Origin: Phycisphaeraceae bacterium | Lineage (GTDB): Bacteria; Planctomycetota; Phycisphaerae; Phycisphaerales; Phycisphaeraceae | Assembly: GCA_020850375.1 (NCBI GenBank) | Contig: JADZET010000047.1 | Location: 1-47,911, forward strand | Direction: 5' to 3' | DNA length: 47,911 nucleotides | Shown: in pieces, positions 8,029-15,870 of the stretch | Layout: each line of letters begins with the position of its first letter | How positions within the stretch are numbered: the stretch's first letter is position 1 | The notes under the pieces: generated by a model | Told to the model about the DNA's origin: nothing | The model's database searches: none | What the model saw: the letters and a program-made list of their open reading frames with translations, nothing else | Program-made: the position numbers and the translations under genes

Positions 8029-9867
8029 ATGACGCCCGACGGCACGTCGCCCCCGATGACCGCCACCCGCGCCCGACGCTGGGCCCCCACGGCGATCGAG
8101 GCGCTGTTCTTCCTCGCCCTGTCGCTCGTCGTCACCTGGCCCATGGTCCTGACCTGCCGCACCGCCATCCCCATGGGCACCGAGGCCTTCGCCACCGTGC
8201 CCGTGTTCAACCTCTGGACCCTCTGGTGGAACGTCGACCGCCTCGAGCACGGCATGGCCGGCTACTGGGACGCCCCGATCCACCATCCCGCGCCCGACAC
8301 CTTCGCCTTCTCCGAGCCCCAGCCGCTCTTGGTCCTGCTCGCCCCGCTGGCCTGGCTCGACTCGCCCATCCTCGCCTGCAACGTCTTCCTCCTCCTGTCG
8401 CTGACGCTCAACGGCCTGACCGCCTCCTGGCTCGTCCGCCGTTTCATCCCCAGCCGCCTCGTCGGCCTGGGCGCCGGCGCAATGATGCTCACGCTTCCCT
8501 ACGTCCACTGGCAGTTCGGCGTCTACCAGCTCGTCCCGCTCTGGGGAGCGCTCTGGGCCATCGGCGCCCTCGCCGAGTTCGCGCGATCCCCCAGCGTCAG
8601 ATGGGGCCTGGCGCTCGGCGCCGCCCTGGCCTGCGCCTACGCCCTGTGCGCCAACGCCGGCGTATTCCTGCTGGTCCTGCTGGCCCTGACCGCCCCCATC
8701 CTGCTGGGCAACCCCCTGGTCGAAGGTCGAACCTGGCTCCGGCTCCTCCCCGGGACGCTGCTCTGCCTGGCGCTGACCGGCCCGATCCTCCTGGCCCAGT
8801 CCCGCGTGGCCCATGAGTTCGACCTCGACCGACCGTTCTATCTGCTCTGGGAACTCTCCGCCGAGCCCGGCGACTACACCGTCCCCCCCTGGCCATCCTG
8901 GATCCCGATCGGCGACCTGAGCGACTCCATACGCCGCCCTGACTGGAGGATAAGCGTGGGCTATCTCAGGCTGCCGCTGGCCGCCTGCGGGTTGGCCCTG
9001 GGCATCTGCGACCGTCGGCTGCGGCGATGGACGTTCTTCCTGACGGCCTTCGGACTCGCCGCGTTTCTTCTCTCCCTGGGCATGAAGCTGAACATCGGGC
9101 CCTGGCGGCCCTATCTCACGCTCACGAAGGTGGTCCCGGGCATCGGCCTGGTACGTAACATTCACCGCTACGCCCTGTTCGTCCATCTGGCCGCGGCGCT
9201 CCTGGCCGGCCAGGGCCTGGCCTTGTTCCTCCCCCAACGCCTGGCCTCGATCGTCGGCCGACTCGCCCGACGAGCGAACGCGTCGATCGACCCCGCCGGC
9301 CCCTCTCTCCCGACCGCCCCATCCGGGCGAGCAGGCCTCCTTCGCGCGGCAGGCGTCCTGCCGATCCTGTTGCTCACCAGCCTGGTGATCTCGGATGTCT
9401 GGCCCGCGCCGCAGCGCGTCTTCACGCTGCCCTCCTATGAACAGAACCAGGGCTGGCTACGCTGGCTGACCACCCACACCGCGCCGACCGACGTCCTGGC
9501 CTGCCTCCCCTTCCCGGCCGACGGTCTGCCCAAGGCCAACCTCGACACGACCATGTTCATGTACTGGCAGCGCGTCCACGGCCGCCGCCTGGTCAACGGC
9601 TACAGCGGCTACGCCACGCCCGAGTACGAGCGGCTGCGCTCGCTGCTGGGACCGGCCGCGCCCCTCTGGGCCGTCCAGGACGGCCTGCGGATGCTGCGCA
9701 ACGACGGGGCCCGCTGGTGCCTCTTCTCTCGCGGGGGCTGGAACCCGCGGTTGATCGAGAGCGTCGCATCGCTCCGCAAGGTGTACAGCGACGACCGCGC
9801 CGGCCTGGACATCTATCAGATCCTCGACGAGCCGCCCCCGGACCCCGCGGACAGCACGCCGCAATAG
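8029..9867 (+). CDS. Polytopic membrane protein, GT-C-like, function unassigned
   Basis: 612 residues with about ten to twelve hydrophobic helices and a soluble C-terminal domain of ~150 residues. The first extracytoplasmic loop contains VFNLWTLWWNVDRLEHG and DAPIHHPAPDTFAFSEPQPL, and a later segment reads GIGLVRNIHRYALFVHLAAALLAG. This arrangement resembles uncharacterised YfhO/GT-C-type proteins, but I cannot see a conserved Asp/Glu pair that would settle a glycosyltransferase role. ATG 8029 is preferred over 7981 because AAGGA lies at 8019-8023. It is divergent from the TMTC-like gene and may belong to the same envelope-glycan function. No clear terminator follows. Confidence 0.78.
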   Translation: MTPDGTSPPMTATRARRWAPTAIEALFFLALSLVVTWPMVLTCRTAIPMGTEAFATVPVFNLWTLWWNVDRLEHGMAGYWDAPIHHPAPDTFAFSEPQPLLVLLAPLAWLDSPILACNVFLLLSLTLNGLTASWLVRRFIPSRLVGLGAGAMMLTLPYVHWQFGVYQLVPLWGALWAIGALAEFARSPSVRWGLALGAALACAYALCANAGVFLLVLLALTAPILLGNPLVEGRTWLRLLPGTLLCLALTGPILLAQSRVAHEFDLDRPFYLLWELSAEPGDYTVPPWPSWIPIGDLSDSIRRPDWRISVGYLRLPLAACGLALGICDRRLRRWTFFLTAFGLAAFLLSLGMKLNIGPWRPYLTLTKVVPGIGLVRNIHRYALFVHLAAALLAGQGLALFLPQRLASIVGRLARRANASIDPAGPSLPTAPSGRAGLLRAAGVLPILLLTSLVISDVWPAPQRVFTLPSYEQNQGWLRWLTTHTAPTDVLACLPFPADGLPKANLDTTMFMYWQRVHGRRLVNGYSGYATPEYERLRSLLGPAAPLWAVQDGLRMLRNDGARWCLFSRGGWNPRLIESVASLRKVYSDDRAGLDIYQILDEPPPDPADSTPQ

Positions 9868-10347
9868 CCGTTCAAGCTCGTCGCAGCATCGGCGCGGGCG
9901 GCCGTCAATCGAGCGCGTTGTCCGATGTGGCGGCTTGCGTCGCGTCCGTCCCCTCGACGCGACGCCGCGGGGATGCCCCGCCGCCGACGCACGCGATACG
10001 CGCCATAATATTTACACATCAATTGCCATGATGGCTTGACATACCTACAATCGTGGTTATCATGGCATCGGTTCGCATGTCCCGCTGGGACCCGTCGCTC
10101 GATGGCGGAAGGTGGTCGACGACGAATTCTGGGGACCCGGCACATCACAGCGTAGAGAGTCCGGCTTGGCGGTTTGCGTGACGATTGCGACGGTGACACG
10201 CGAGAAATCCGCTCGCGCGTCAGGTCATCTGAAGGGAGGTGTGCGGCGGGCCTGCCTCGTTCCGATGTTCTGCGTTCTCTGGTTCCTTTTCTCTGATTCA
10301 CGAATCGAGCATTGTCAGTCATCACTAACACGAAGAGGAAATTTGCT
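9868..10347 (+). other. Intergenic region with promoter element and long leader
   Basis: 480 bp without a convincing gene. It drops in G+C around 10005-10070 where the shared element lies, then holds a ~280-nt leader ending in GAAGAGGAAA before the small secreted-protein start. A 79-codon frame at 10112-10351 overlaps the start but lacks protein character. Confidence 0.6.
10036..10065 (+). promoter_or_regulatory. Shared element copy 1 (promoter or operator)
   Basis: First of three related ~30-bp blocks, pattern TTGA-N5-CTAC(A/G)AT(C/T)G followed by an AT-rich end and GG. It can be read as TTGACA-16-TATCAT, or its core as the -10 of TTGCCA (10023)-17-TACAAT (10046). Pairwise identity with copies 2 and 3 is 21-22 of 30 positions by direct counting. 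It lies 282 nt before the start at 10348. Confidence 0.6.
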
Positions 10348-10743
10348 ATGAAAAACATGTTTTTTGCCGTGACGGCCCTGCTGCTCTGCACGGTGACCAC
10401 CTTCTCGACCCTGGCCGTCAAGATCGGCGCCGACAAGCCCGACACCATGGCCCTGGGCTACCGTTGGGGCACCGTCGATTCCTCCACCCATCGCGTGACG
10501 TTCGACTCGGCCGTCAGCCCCGGCTGCAACACCCCGCTGCACACCGGCACGCTGTGGCCTACCCACTCCCACGGCGATTTCCAGACCATGCACTACTGCT
10601 GGACGACCTCGGGCAACTGGTGGAACGGCGCCAAGACCATCTGGCAGCTCAAGCGCACCTGGTGCGGTTGCGAGGGGTTTGGCGCGCTTAATTGCGGTGG
10701 CGGCGGTCCCAACCGCATCAAGGCCTTCTGCACCTACGTCTGA
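10348..10743 (+). CDS. Small secreted six-cysteine protein (paralogue A)
   Basis: 131 residues: a signal peptide (MKNMFFAVTALLL..., probable cleavage after Ala23) and a ~108-residue mature domain with Cys at 60, 84, 106, 108, 116 and 128. All six have counterparts in paralogue B (11310-11696), so three disulphides are likely. His48, 65, 73, 75 and 82 are also matched, giving a His-rich patch before the second Cys, and SGNWWN and TIWQLKRTWC are shared. The single Cys in the signal region is not a lipobox. I do not recognise the family. SD GAAGAGGAAA precedes the ATG at 10348. The gene is monocistronic, with its own promoter element and a strong terminator. The neighbouring thiol-oxidase and prolyl-isomerase genes suggest it may be their client. 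Confidence 0.85.
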   Translation: MKNMFFAVTALLLCTVTTFSTLAVKIGADKPDTMALGYRWGTVDSSTHRVTFDSAVSPGCNTPLHTGTLWPTHSHGDFQTMHYCWTTSGNWWNGAKTIWQLKRTWCGCEGFGALNCGGGGPNRIKAFCTYV

Positions 10744-10814
10744 GCCGTGACGAGGACACAGGCCGTTGTGACCGCCTGAAGTCAATCATCGCCAACGCAA
10801 GCTGGATCATCCGT

Positions 10815-10848
10815 CGGGCGAGGCCATCGGGCCTCGCCCGTTTTTTTT
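10815..10848 (+). terminator. Intrinsic terminator
   Basis: Perfect 11-bp stem CGGGCGAGGCC / GGCCTCGCCCG with loop ATCG, followed by eight T. It closes the transcript of the first six-cysteine gene, 71 bp after its stop. Confidence 0.95.
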
Positions 10849-11309
10849 ATTCCCTCATCCCCGTCGGACGCCGGCGACTGCCCGCGGGCGATGAATGCTC
10901 GCGATGGAGGCCCGGCCGCTCCTCGCCCCCCGTCGCTCTCCTGCCAGTCCCTGTCGTCCGGGGCGGTCCGCCCCGCGGCAGAAGGTTTTTTTCTTGAACC
11001 AGAAAAATGGCTTGATTGTACTACGATTGTTGTTATTATGGCACATAAGGAGCTTCGGGGTCCGCGGCGCCCGTCACGGGTGGGTGGGCGTCATCGGGCT
11101 TGAATCCCCGGGGTCCATCTCGTCCGTCGCCGCGGGTACGGCTCGGTGATTCGTGTGGTGTTCATGACGGCGTAACGCGGCTCGTCCGGCGTCGGTGTCC
11201 CAGCGTGAGGTGGCGGCAGGCCCTTGGCACCTGTCCATGTCCTCTTCCCGTGAATCATCACAACCAGACTCAAGTCACACACACTGACCACCCAAGAAAG
11301 GATCATGAG
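10849..11309 (+). other. Intergenic region with shared element and leader
   Basis: After the terminator, about 460 bp with no gene. An AT-rich dip at 10985-11040 contains the second shared element, followed by a ~267-nt GC-rich leader ending in AAAGGA before the second six-cysteine gene. Spacing matches the first unit, so the whole unit (element, leader, gene, terminator) appears duplicated. Confidence 0.6.
11013..11042 (+). promoter_or_regulatory. Shared element copy 2 (promoter or operator)
   Basis: Second copy: TTGA-N5-CTACGATTG followed by TTATTATGG. Readable as TTGATT-16-TATTAT. It lies 267 nt before the start at 11310. Confidence 0.6.
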
Positions 11310-11696
11310 ATGAAAAACTTACTCCTGGCACTCTCGGTCATGGCGCTCTGCGCCGTCACCACTTTCTCGGCCCTGGCCGCCAAGGTCGGCGCCGACCGGC
11401 CCACCACCCAGGCCCTGGGCTACAGGGACGGCATCATCGACGGGTCCACGCACCGCGCCCGATTCGACTCGGCGGTCAATCCCGGATGCAATACCCCCCT
11501 GCACAAGGGCTATGGCATCGGCCACTGGCATGATTGGCAGACGATGCATAGCTGCGCCACGACCTCGGGCAACTGGTGGAACGCCGACAAGACCATCTGG
11601 CAGCTCAAGCGCACCTGGTGCAGTTGCGAAGGCTGGAACTTCTGGGACTGCACCGGTGGCGGCGGGGCCATCAAGGCCTTCTGCACCTACGTCTAA
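11310..11696 (+). CDS. Small secreted six-cysteine protein (paralogue B)
   Basis: 128 residues, paralogous to the protein at 10348. The signal peptide (MKNLLLALSVMALC..., cleavage probably after Ala23) precedes a mature domain with Cys at 60, 82, 104, 106, 114 and 125, matching all six of paralogue A. His48, 65, 72, 74 and 80 occupy the same places (GHWHDW versus THSHGDF). The end KAFCTYV is identical in both. The ATG at 11310 has AAAGGA at 11297-11302; upstream in-frame codons to 11100 lack protein character. It is probably a secreted, disulphide-knotted protein; function unknown. Independent promoter element and hairpin terminator indicate single-gene transcription just before the VKOR-DsbA genes. 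Confidence 0.85.
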   Translation: MKNLLLALSVMALCAVTTFSALAAKVGADRPTTQALGYRDGIIDGSTHRARFDSAVNPGCNTPLHKGYGIGHWHDWQTMHSCATTSGNWWNADKTIWQLKRTWCSCEGWNFWDCTGGGGAIKAFCTYV

Positions 11697-11772
11697 GCGA
11701 CACGGAGGTCTGCGCCGGCCGTGACCGTTCGGCCGCGCGAATCGCCGACAGGCCAAGCCGAGCCATCTCACC

Positions 11773-11798
11773 CGGGCGGGGCCCAACGGCCCCGCCCG
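11773..11798 (+). terminator. Hairpin terminator
   Basis: Perfect 11-bp stem CGGGCGGGGCC / GGCCCCGCCCG with loop CAAC, followed by AATTACTTGTT rather than a pure T-run. Sequence and position echo the terminator of the first six-cysteine gene. Confidence 0.8.
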
Positions 11799-11893
11799 AA
11801 TTACTTGTTCATCCGCCGGACCACGCCCGCCGCCGCGCCCCGCTCCGAGACACGCACGTCGACCAGAGGGGCAAAAGGATTATCAGGCATGAC

Positions 11894-11923
11894 TTGACTT
11901 GCCTACGATCGTTGATAATTTGG
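11894..11923 (+). promoter_or_regulatory. Shared element copy 3 (promoter or operator)
   Basis: Third copy: TTGA-N5-CTACGATCG followed by TTGATAATTTGG. It matches copies 1 and 2 at 22 of 30 positions each. It lies ~303 nt before the cysteine-less VKOR-DsbA paralogue, implying co-regulation of that gene with the six-cysteine proteins. Confidence 0.6.
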
Positions 11924-12183
11924 ATCACCTGGGGACGGCTGTCCCACCCGCGACGCATCGGCATCGGCCTGGTGGATCGGAGGTCTTCGGTTACGGGTGT
12001 CGGTTGTGAGTGTCTGGATTGGCAGCTCGCTGGATGGCCCGGCGGTGACGATCTCTCGCGACCTTCCCGCCGTGCATCCCACCGGAGGACGGAGCTGACC
12101 GGCAAGTCTCAATCGTTTCCGCACGGGTGCGTGCGGACAATTCGGTCACGGCCGGCCCCATCCCGGGCCGCGTGACGGAGCAT

Positions 12184-12211
12184 GGTCGGCCCCACGTACA
12201 TGGGGCCGACC
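12184..12211 (+). promoter_or_regulatory. Perfect hairpin before the start codon
   Basis: 11-bp perfect stem GGTCGGCCCCA / TGGGGCCGACC with six-base loop CGTACA, no T-run. It ends 15 nt before the ATG at 12227 and overlaps two upstream in-frame ATGs (12182, 12200), so it could act as attenuator, RNA-stability element or protein-binding site. Confidence 0.7.
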
Positions 12212-12226
12212 GCAGGGACCATCATC

Positions 12227-13555
12227 ATGACTCATTCCACCGCATCAATCGGCGTTGACTCCCCCGCCCCCGCGACCCTCGACGCCACTCCGGCCCGCGG
12301 CCGACGGACGCTCTGGATCGTCCTGGCCGTCCTGCTCGCCCTGACCGTCGCCGGCTGGGCCGTGCTCGCCGCCGCCATCGAGGGCGTGATGGCCCGCGGC
12401 ATCCTCGCCAGCGAGTGGTCCCGCGGGCTGGGCGACGTCCCCATCGGCTGGCCCATGGCGATCGTCAGCACGCTCATGCTCGCCCTGGTCCTGATCCGCC
12501 TGCGCCTGCGACTGAGCGAACGACTGATCCGCCTGTCCCGCGACCTGCTGCTGATCGGCGCCGTCGGCCTGCTGGGCGCCTCGGCCTGCCTCGCCGCAGG
12601 CTCCTGGCTCTGGGGCCATGACATCATGGCCCTCGACCGTGAGTCCGATGGATTGTGGCTCTGGCGGGCCATCAACGGCCTGAGCATCGTCGTCGCCCTC
12701 GCCGTGCTCTTCTTCGGCGCCCGCGAACTCGCCCCCACCCCGGCGCGACGCAACGGATCCACCGCCGCCCAGGGGATCGCCGTGGTCATCTACGGCCTGG
12801 CGCTGATGACCCTCCTCGCCGGCCCCGCCCTCGCCAACCTCTGGGCGCTCGCCGGCATGCCCAGCCACCCACTCGCCCAGTTCCGCAAGATCACCCCCAA
12901 CGGAAAGAACCTCTTTTTCGACACCGGCCCCGGCCCCGACCGCCGGTTCATGGTCGGCTACGACTTCGAGATCCGTCCCCACGAGATGCCCATCTACGGC
13001 TCCCCCGACGCCGAGCAGTTCATCTTCTTCTGGTTCGACTACACCGACCTGCGCAGCCGCGAGCAGTACCAGAACCTGCGCGCCGCCATGCGACGCTATG
13101 GCGGACGCGTCGCCATCGTCCCCCTGCTGTTCCCCATCAGCCCCGACGGCAACAAGTTCTTCATGTTCCAGCCGATCCCCCAACGCAACGCCGACGCCGG
13201 CATGCTCGCGCGGCTCGCCGTCGCCGTCTGGATCGCCAAGCCCCAGGACTTCGCCTCGTTCCACGACTGGCTCCTCGACGCCCCGGCGTGCCCCTCCGCG
13301 GATCAGGCCCGACGCCACGCCGCCGAGCTCGTCGGCGAGCAGGCGCTCCAGTCCGCCATGGCCGACCCCCGCGTCTACGGGATCATCGCCCGCTGCGTTG
13401 AACTCAAGCCCCCGACCGGCCAGGACCGATCGATCCCCATCACCTCCTGGCTCGGAGACTCGATCGGCGCCCACTTCGTCGAGCCCGAGAAGATCTGCGA
13501 GGCCGTCACCCAGTCGACCGGCATACTCACCGACCCGACAGCGGACAAGCCGTGA
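12227..13555 (+). CDS. VKOR-DsbA-like membrane protein lacking all catalytic cysteines
   Basis: 442 residues, nearly the length of the 437-residue VKOR-DsbA protein that follows, and alignable with it: four to five N-terminal membrane helices, the linker FDTGPGPDR, PHEMPIYGSPDA, and a DsbA/thioredoxin-like domain ending near FASFHDWLLDAP. Every redox site differs. The DsbA CPSC is Asp-Leu-Arg-Ser (274-277), the membrane CPYC is replaced by LWLW-type residues near 143-146, and the loop cysteine pair is absent. It cannot do thiol exchange in the usual way and may be a chaperone or regulatory partner. ATG 12227 (AGGGA upstream) is chosen over 12182, which lies in the hairpin stem. It heads an apparent operon with the next two genes. 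Confidence 0.87.
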   Translation: MTHSTASIGVDSPAPATLDATPARGRRTLWIVLAVLLALTVAGWAVLAAAIEGVMARGILASEWSRGLGDVPIGWPMAIVSTLMLALVLIRLRLRLSERLIRLSRDLLLIGAVGLLGASACLAAGSWLWGHDIMALDRESDGLWLWRAINGLSIVVALAVLFFGARELAPTPARRNGSTAAQGIAVVIYGLALMTLLAGPALANLWALAGMPSHPLAQFRKITPNGKNLFFDTGPGPDRRFMVGYDFEIRPHEMPIYGSPDAEQFIFFWFDYTDLRSREQYQNLRAAMRRYGGRVAIVPLLFPISPDGNKFFMFQPIPQRNADAGMLARLAVAVWIAKPQDFASFHDWLLDAPACPSADQARRHAAELVGEQALQSAMADPRVYGIIARCVELKPPTGQDRSIPITSWLGDSIGAHFVEPEKICEAVTQSTGILTDPTADKP

Positions 13556-13631
13556 CCACGAACCGCGCCCGCCGATCGGTGCGCACCGCACGTCGTTCCC
13601 CGCCACCGCGGCAACCGTCGGAGACCCTTCG

Positions 13632-14945
13632 ATGAACAGCCTCAGCGTCAGCTCCGATACGACCTCGCCCGCACTCGACGGGCCCGCGTCCCATCCCGCC
13701 GACGGCGTGCTCGATCCCGCCCGCCGATGGGCCGCCTGCCTCCTCGCCGCCGCGGCGATGGGCCTGTGCCTCTACCTGCTCTGGACCTCCTTCTCCGGCG
13801 CCGCCATCGCCGGATGCCAGGAGGGCGGCGGCTGCACCACCGTGCTCGCCAGCCGCTGGCGCGCCTGGCTGGGGATCCCCACCTCCGCCATGGGCGCCGT
13901 GGTCTACGCCGCCATCCTGATCGCGCTCGCCGGCCTACGCCCCGTCGTCCGCCAAGACCTGCGCCGACTTGCATGGTCCGTCCTGCTCGTCGCCGTCGCC
14001 ATGGCCCTGGGCGCGGGCCTCTGGTTCGTCGTGCTCCAACTCCTGGTCGTCCGAGCCTTCTGTCCTTACTGCACCACCGTGCACGCCTGCGGCCTGCTGC
14101 TCGCCGTGGTCCTCCTGACCGCCCCCGGCCTGCGCCGGTCCGGCCTGCTGACGCCGGCGCGGCGTCGCCGGCTGGCCGCCCGCGCCGGCGTCGGTGTCGC
14201 GCTGCTCATCGGCGGGCAGGTCCTCGCCCCCGCGTCCACCAGCAGCCTCCTGCGTTCCGGCGGTCAGTTCGGCCACTACGACGTCTACGACACCGGCCCC
14301 GGCCCCGACCGCGCCGTCCGACTCTCCGGCAGCCCCACCACCCTCAACCCCCACCACATGCCCATGCTCGGCTCGCCCGACGCGCCCTACATCGCCGTCC
14401 TCTTCTTCGACTACTACTGCCCCTCCTGCCGCACCCAGTTCCAGCTGATCAAGAAGGCCATGGCCCACTACGCCCCCCAGCTCGGCATCGTCTGCCTGCC
14501 CCTGGGATGCACCCCCAACCCCGACGAGCAGGAGGTGCCCTCCTGCAGGTACGCCCTGCTCGCCGCCAGCGTCTGGCGCCGCAACCCCGAAAAATTCGCC
14601 ACGTTCCACGACTGGCTGATGACCGATCCCCCGCTGATGCTCCGCGCCTCGCCCAAGGACGGCATCCCCTCCCTCGAGCACAGCACGGCCCTCGCCGCCA
14701 GCCTCGTCGGCGGACACGACACGCTCGAACAGGACATCGCCGACCCCGAGCTGACCAACCTCATCCTCCAGTGGCGCGGGTGGCGCCGTTCCCTCGCCGC
14801 CGGCAAGATCCTCCCCGCACTCAACCTCCACGACATGGTCCTCCTCGGCGAGAGCGCCGACACCGACGAGCTGTTCACCCACCTCGAGGCCGGGCTGGGC
14901 ATCAAACCCCTCGACCAGACCCGCCCGACGCAGACCCAACCCTGA
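13632..14945 (+). CDS. VKOR-DsbA fusion thiol oxidoreductase
   Basis: 437 residues. Residues ~30-200 form a VKOR membrane domain with the loop pair Cys62/Cys68 (GCQEGGGC), the GIPTSAMG segment at 81-88 and the quinone-side active motif Cys144-Pro-Tyr-Cys147. After the linker DTGPGPDR comes a DsbA/thioredoxin domain with FFDYYCPSCR (Cys263 and Cys266) and further Cys at 288, 293 and 305. Such fusions oxidise exported proteins and pass electrons to quinone, doing the work of DsbB plus DsbA. The ATG at 13632 has GGAG at 13620. It lies 76 bp after its cysteine-less paralogue and 36 bp before the FKBP gene, indicating one folding operon that probably oxidises the six-cysteine proteins encoded upstream. 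Confidence 0.92.
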   Translation: MNSLSVSSDTTSPALDGPASHPADGVLDPARRWAACLLAAAAMGLCLYLLWTSFSGAAIAGCQEGGGCTTVLASRWRAWLGIPTSAMGAVVYAAILIALAGLRPVVRQDLRRLAWSVLLVAVAMALGAGLWFVVLQLLVVRAFCPYCTTVHACGLLLAVVLLTAPGLRRSGLLTPARRRRLAARAGVGVALLIGGQVLAPASTSSLLRSGGQFGHYDVYDTGPGPDRAVRLSGSPTTLNPHHMPMLGSPDAPYIAVLFFDYYCPSCRTQFQLIKKAMAHYAPQLGIVCLPLGCTPNPDEQEVPSCRYALLAASVWRRNPEKFATFHDWLMTDPPLMLRASPKDGIPSLEHSTALAASLVGGHDTLEQDIADPELTNLILQWRGWRRSLAAGKILPALNLHDMVLLGESADTDELFTHLEAGLGIKPLDQTRPTQTQP

Positions 14946-14981
14946 CCACCCGCGTTCGCGCACATCGCAAGGAGCTTTCCC

Positions 14982-15764
14982 ATGAACATGACGTGCCCGT
15001 CCCTGATCCTCAGCCTGGGCCTGCTGGCCGGCCTGGCCGCGACAAATCCCGCACGCGCCGAGCAGCCCGAGACGACCCCGCCGCCTCAGCAGCAGGCCCC
15101 CGCGGCCGTCCCCCCGGCCACCCAGCCCTCCGACAAGGCCACCGACCCCCAATGGGAGCTGCGCTCGCTCGACTACCAGTTCTCCTACGCCATCGGCGTC
15201 GATCTCGGCAATCGCTACGGCTGGATGCCACAGACCGTCCGCGTCGACCCCCAGGTCGTCGCCCAGGGCGTCGCCGACGCCATCGCACGCAAGGTCCCCC
15301 TGACCTCCCAGCAGCTCATCACCGTCGCCGACCTCGTCGACACCCGCGTCCGGGAGCTCCGGCAGAAGCAGGCCGCCGAGTTCATCCAGCGAAACAAGGA
15401 CTTTCTGGCCGAGAACCGCGGCAAGCAGGGCGTCAAGATCACCGACACCGGCCTGCAGTACCAGGTCCTGCGCGAAGGCTCCGGCCGTCAGCCCCAGTCC
15501 ACGAGCTTCGTCTCCGTCCACTACAAGGGCAAGCTCATCGACGGCACCGAGTTCGACGACTCCTACAAGCGCGGCGAGCCCGGCGTCTTCTCCGTCCTGG
15601 GCGTCATCGAGGGCTGGAAGCAGGCCCTGCCCATGATGAAGGAGGGCGCGCAGTGGCGCCTCGTCGTCCCGCCCGAGCTCGGCTACGGCGAGATCGGCGA
15701 CGGCGCCCAGATCCCCGCCAACGCCGTCCTGATCTTCGACATCGAGCTGATCTCCGTCCAGTAA
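14982..15764 (+). CDS. Exported FKBP-type peptidyl-prolyl isomerase (FkpA/Mip-like)
   Basis: 260 residues: signal peptide (SLILSLGLLAGLAATNPARA), Pro/Gln-rich linker, a helical dimerisation region of the FkpA/Mip type (LDYQFSYAIGVDLGNRYG through ADLVDTRVRELRQKQAAEF), and an FKBP domain at ~150-258. Active-site residues are kept: HYKGKL Tyr, EFDD, VIEGW, ELGYGE and IFDIEL. It catalyses proline isomerisation in exported proteins, probably also as a chaperone. AAGGAG at 14969 gives an unambiguous start at 14982. Its place 36 bp behind the VKOR-DsbA gene couples disulphide formation and prolyl isomerisation. Confidence 0.94.
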   Translation: MNMTCPSLILSLGLLAGLAATNPARAEQPETTPPPQQQAPAAVPPATQPSDKATDPQWELRSLDYQFSYAIGVDLGNRYGWMPQTVRVDPQVVAQGVADAIARKVPLTSQQLITVADLVDTRVRELRQKQAAEFIQRNKDFLAENRGKQGVKITDTGLQYQVLREGSGRQPQSTSFVSVHYKGKLIDGTEFDDSYKRGEPGVFSVLGVIEGWKQALPMMKEGAQWRLVVPPELGYGEIGDGAQIPANAVLIFDIELISVQ

Positions 15765-15779
15765 CGAAGCAGCTCCCCG

Positions 15780-15809
15780 CGCCGGAGCACGCCGGCACGC
15801 GCTCCGGCG
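15780..15809 (+). terminator. Inverted repeat, possible Rho-independent-like stop
   Basis: Nine-bp stem CGCCGGAGC / GCTCCGGCG with a 12-nt loop after the FKBP stop. No T-run follows, so it may be an RNA-stability hairpin rather than a terminator; the next gene starts 62 bp later. Confidence 0.4.
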
Positions 15810-15870
15810 GCCGCGTTCACGCTCCAACATCAACCCCCGCCGTGTCCCACGGCGGATCGGAGACGCCTCC

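Larger units (their letters stand above)
11799..12226 (+). other. Intergenic region with shared element and long leader
   Basis: About 430 bp without a gene. It contains the third shared element (11894-11923), then a ~303-nt leader that ends in a perfect hairpin (12184-12211) just before the next start. Confidence 0.6.

Noticed and set aside
10112..10351. 79-codon ORF in the leader of the first six-cysteine gene
   Set aside because: Overlaps the real start, no Shine-Dalgarno sequence, and no counterpart in the leader of the paralogue.
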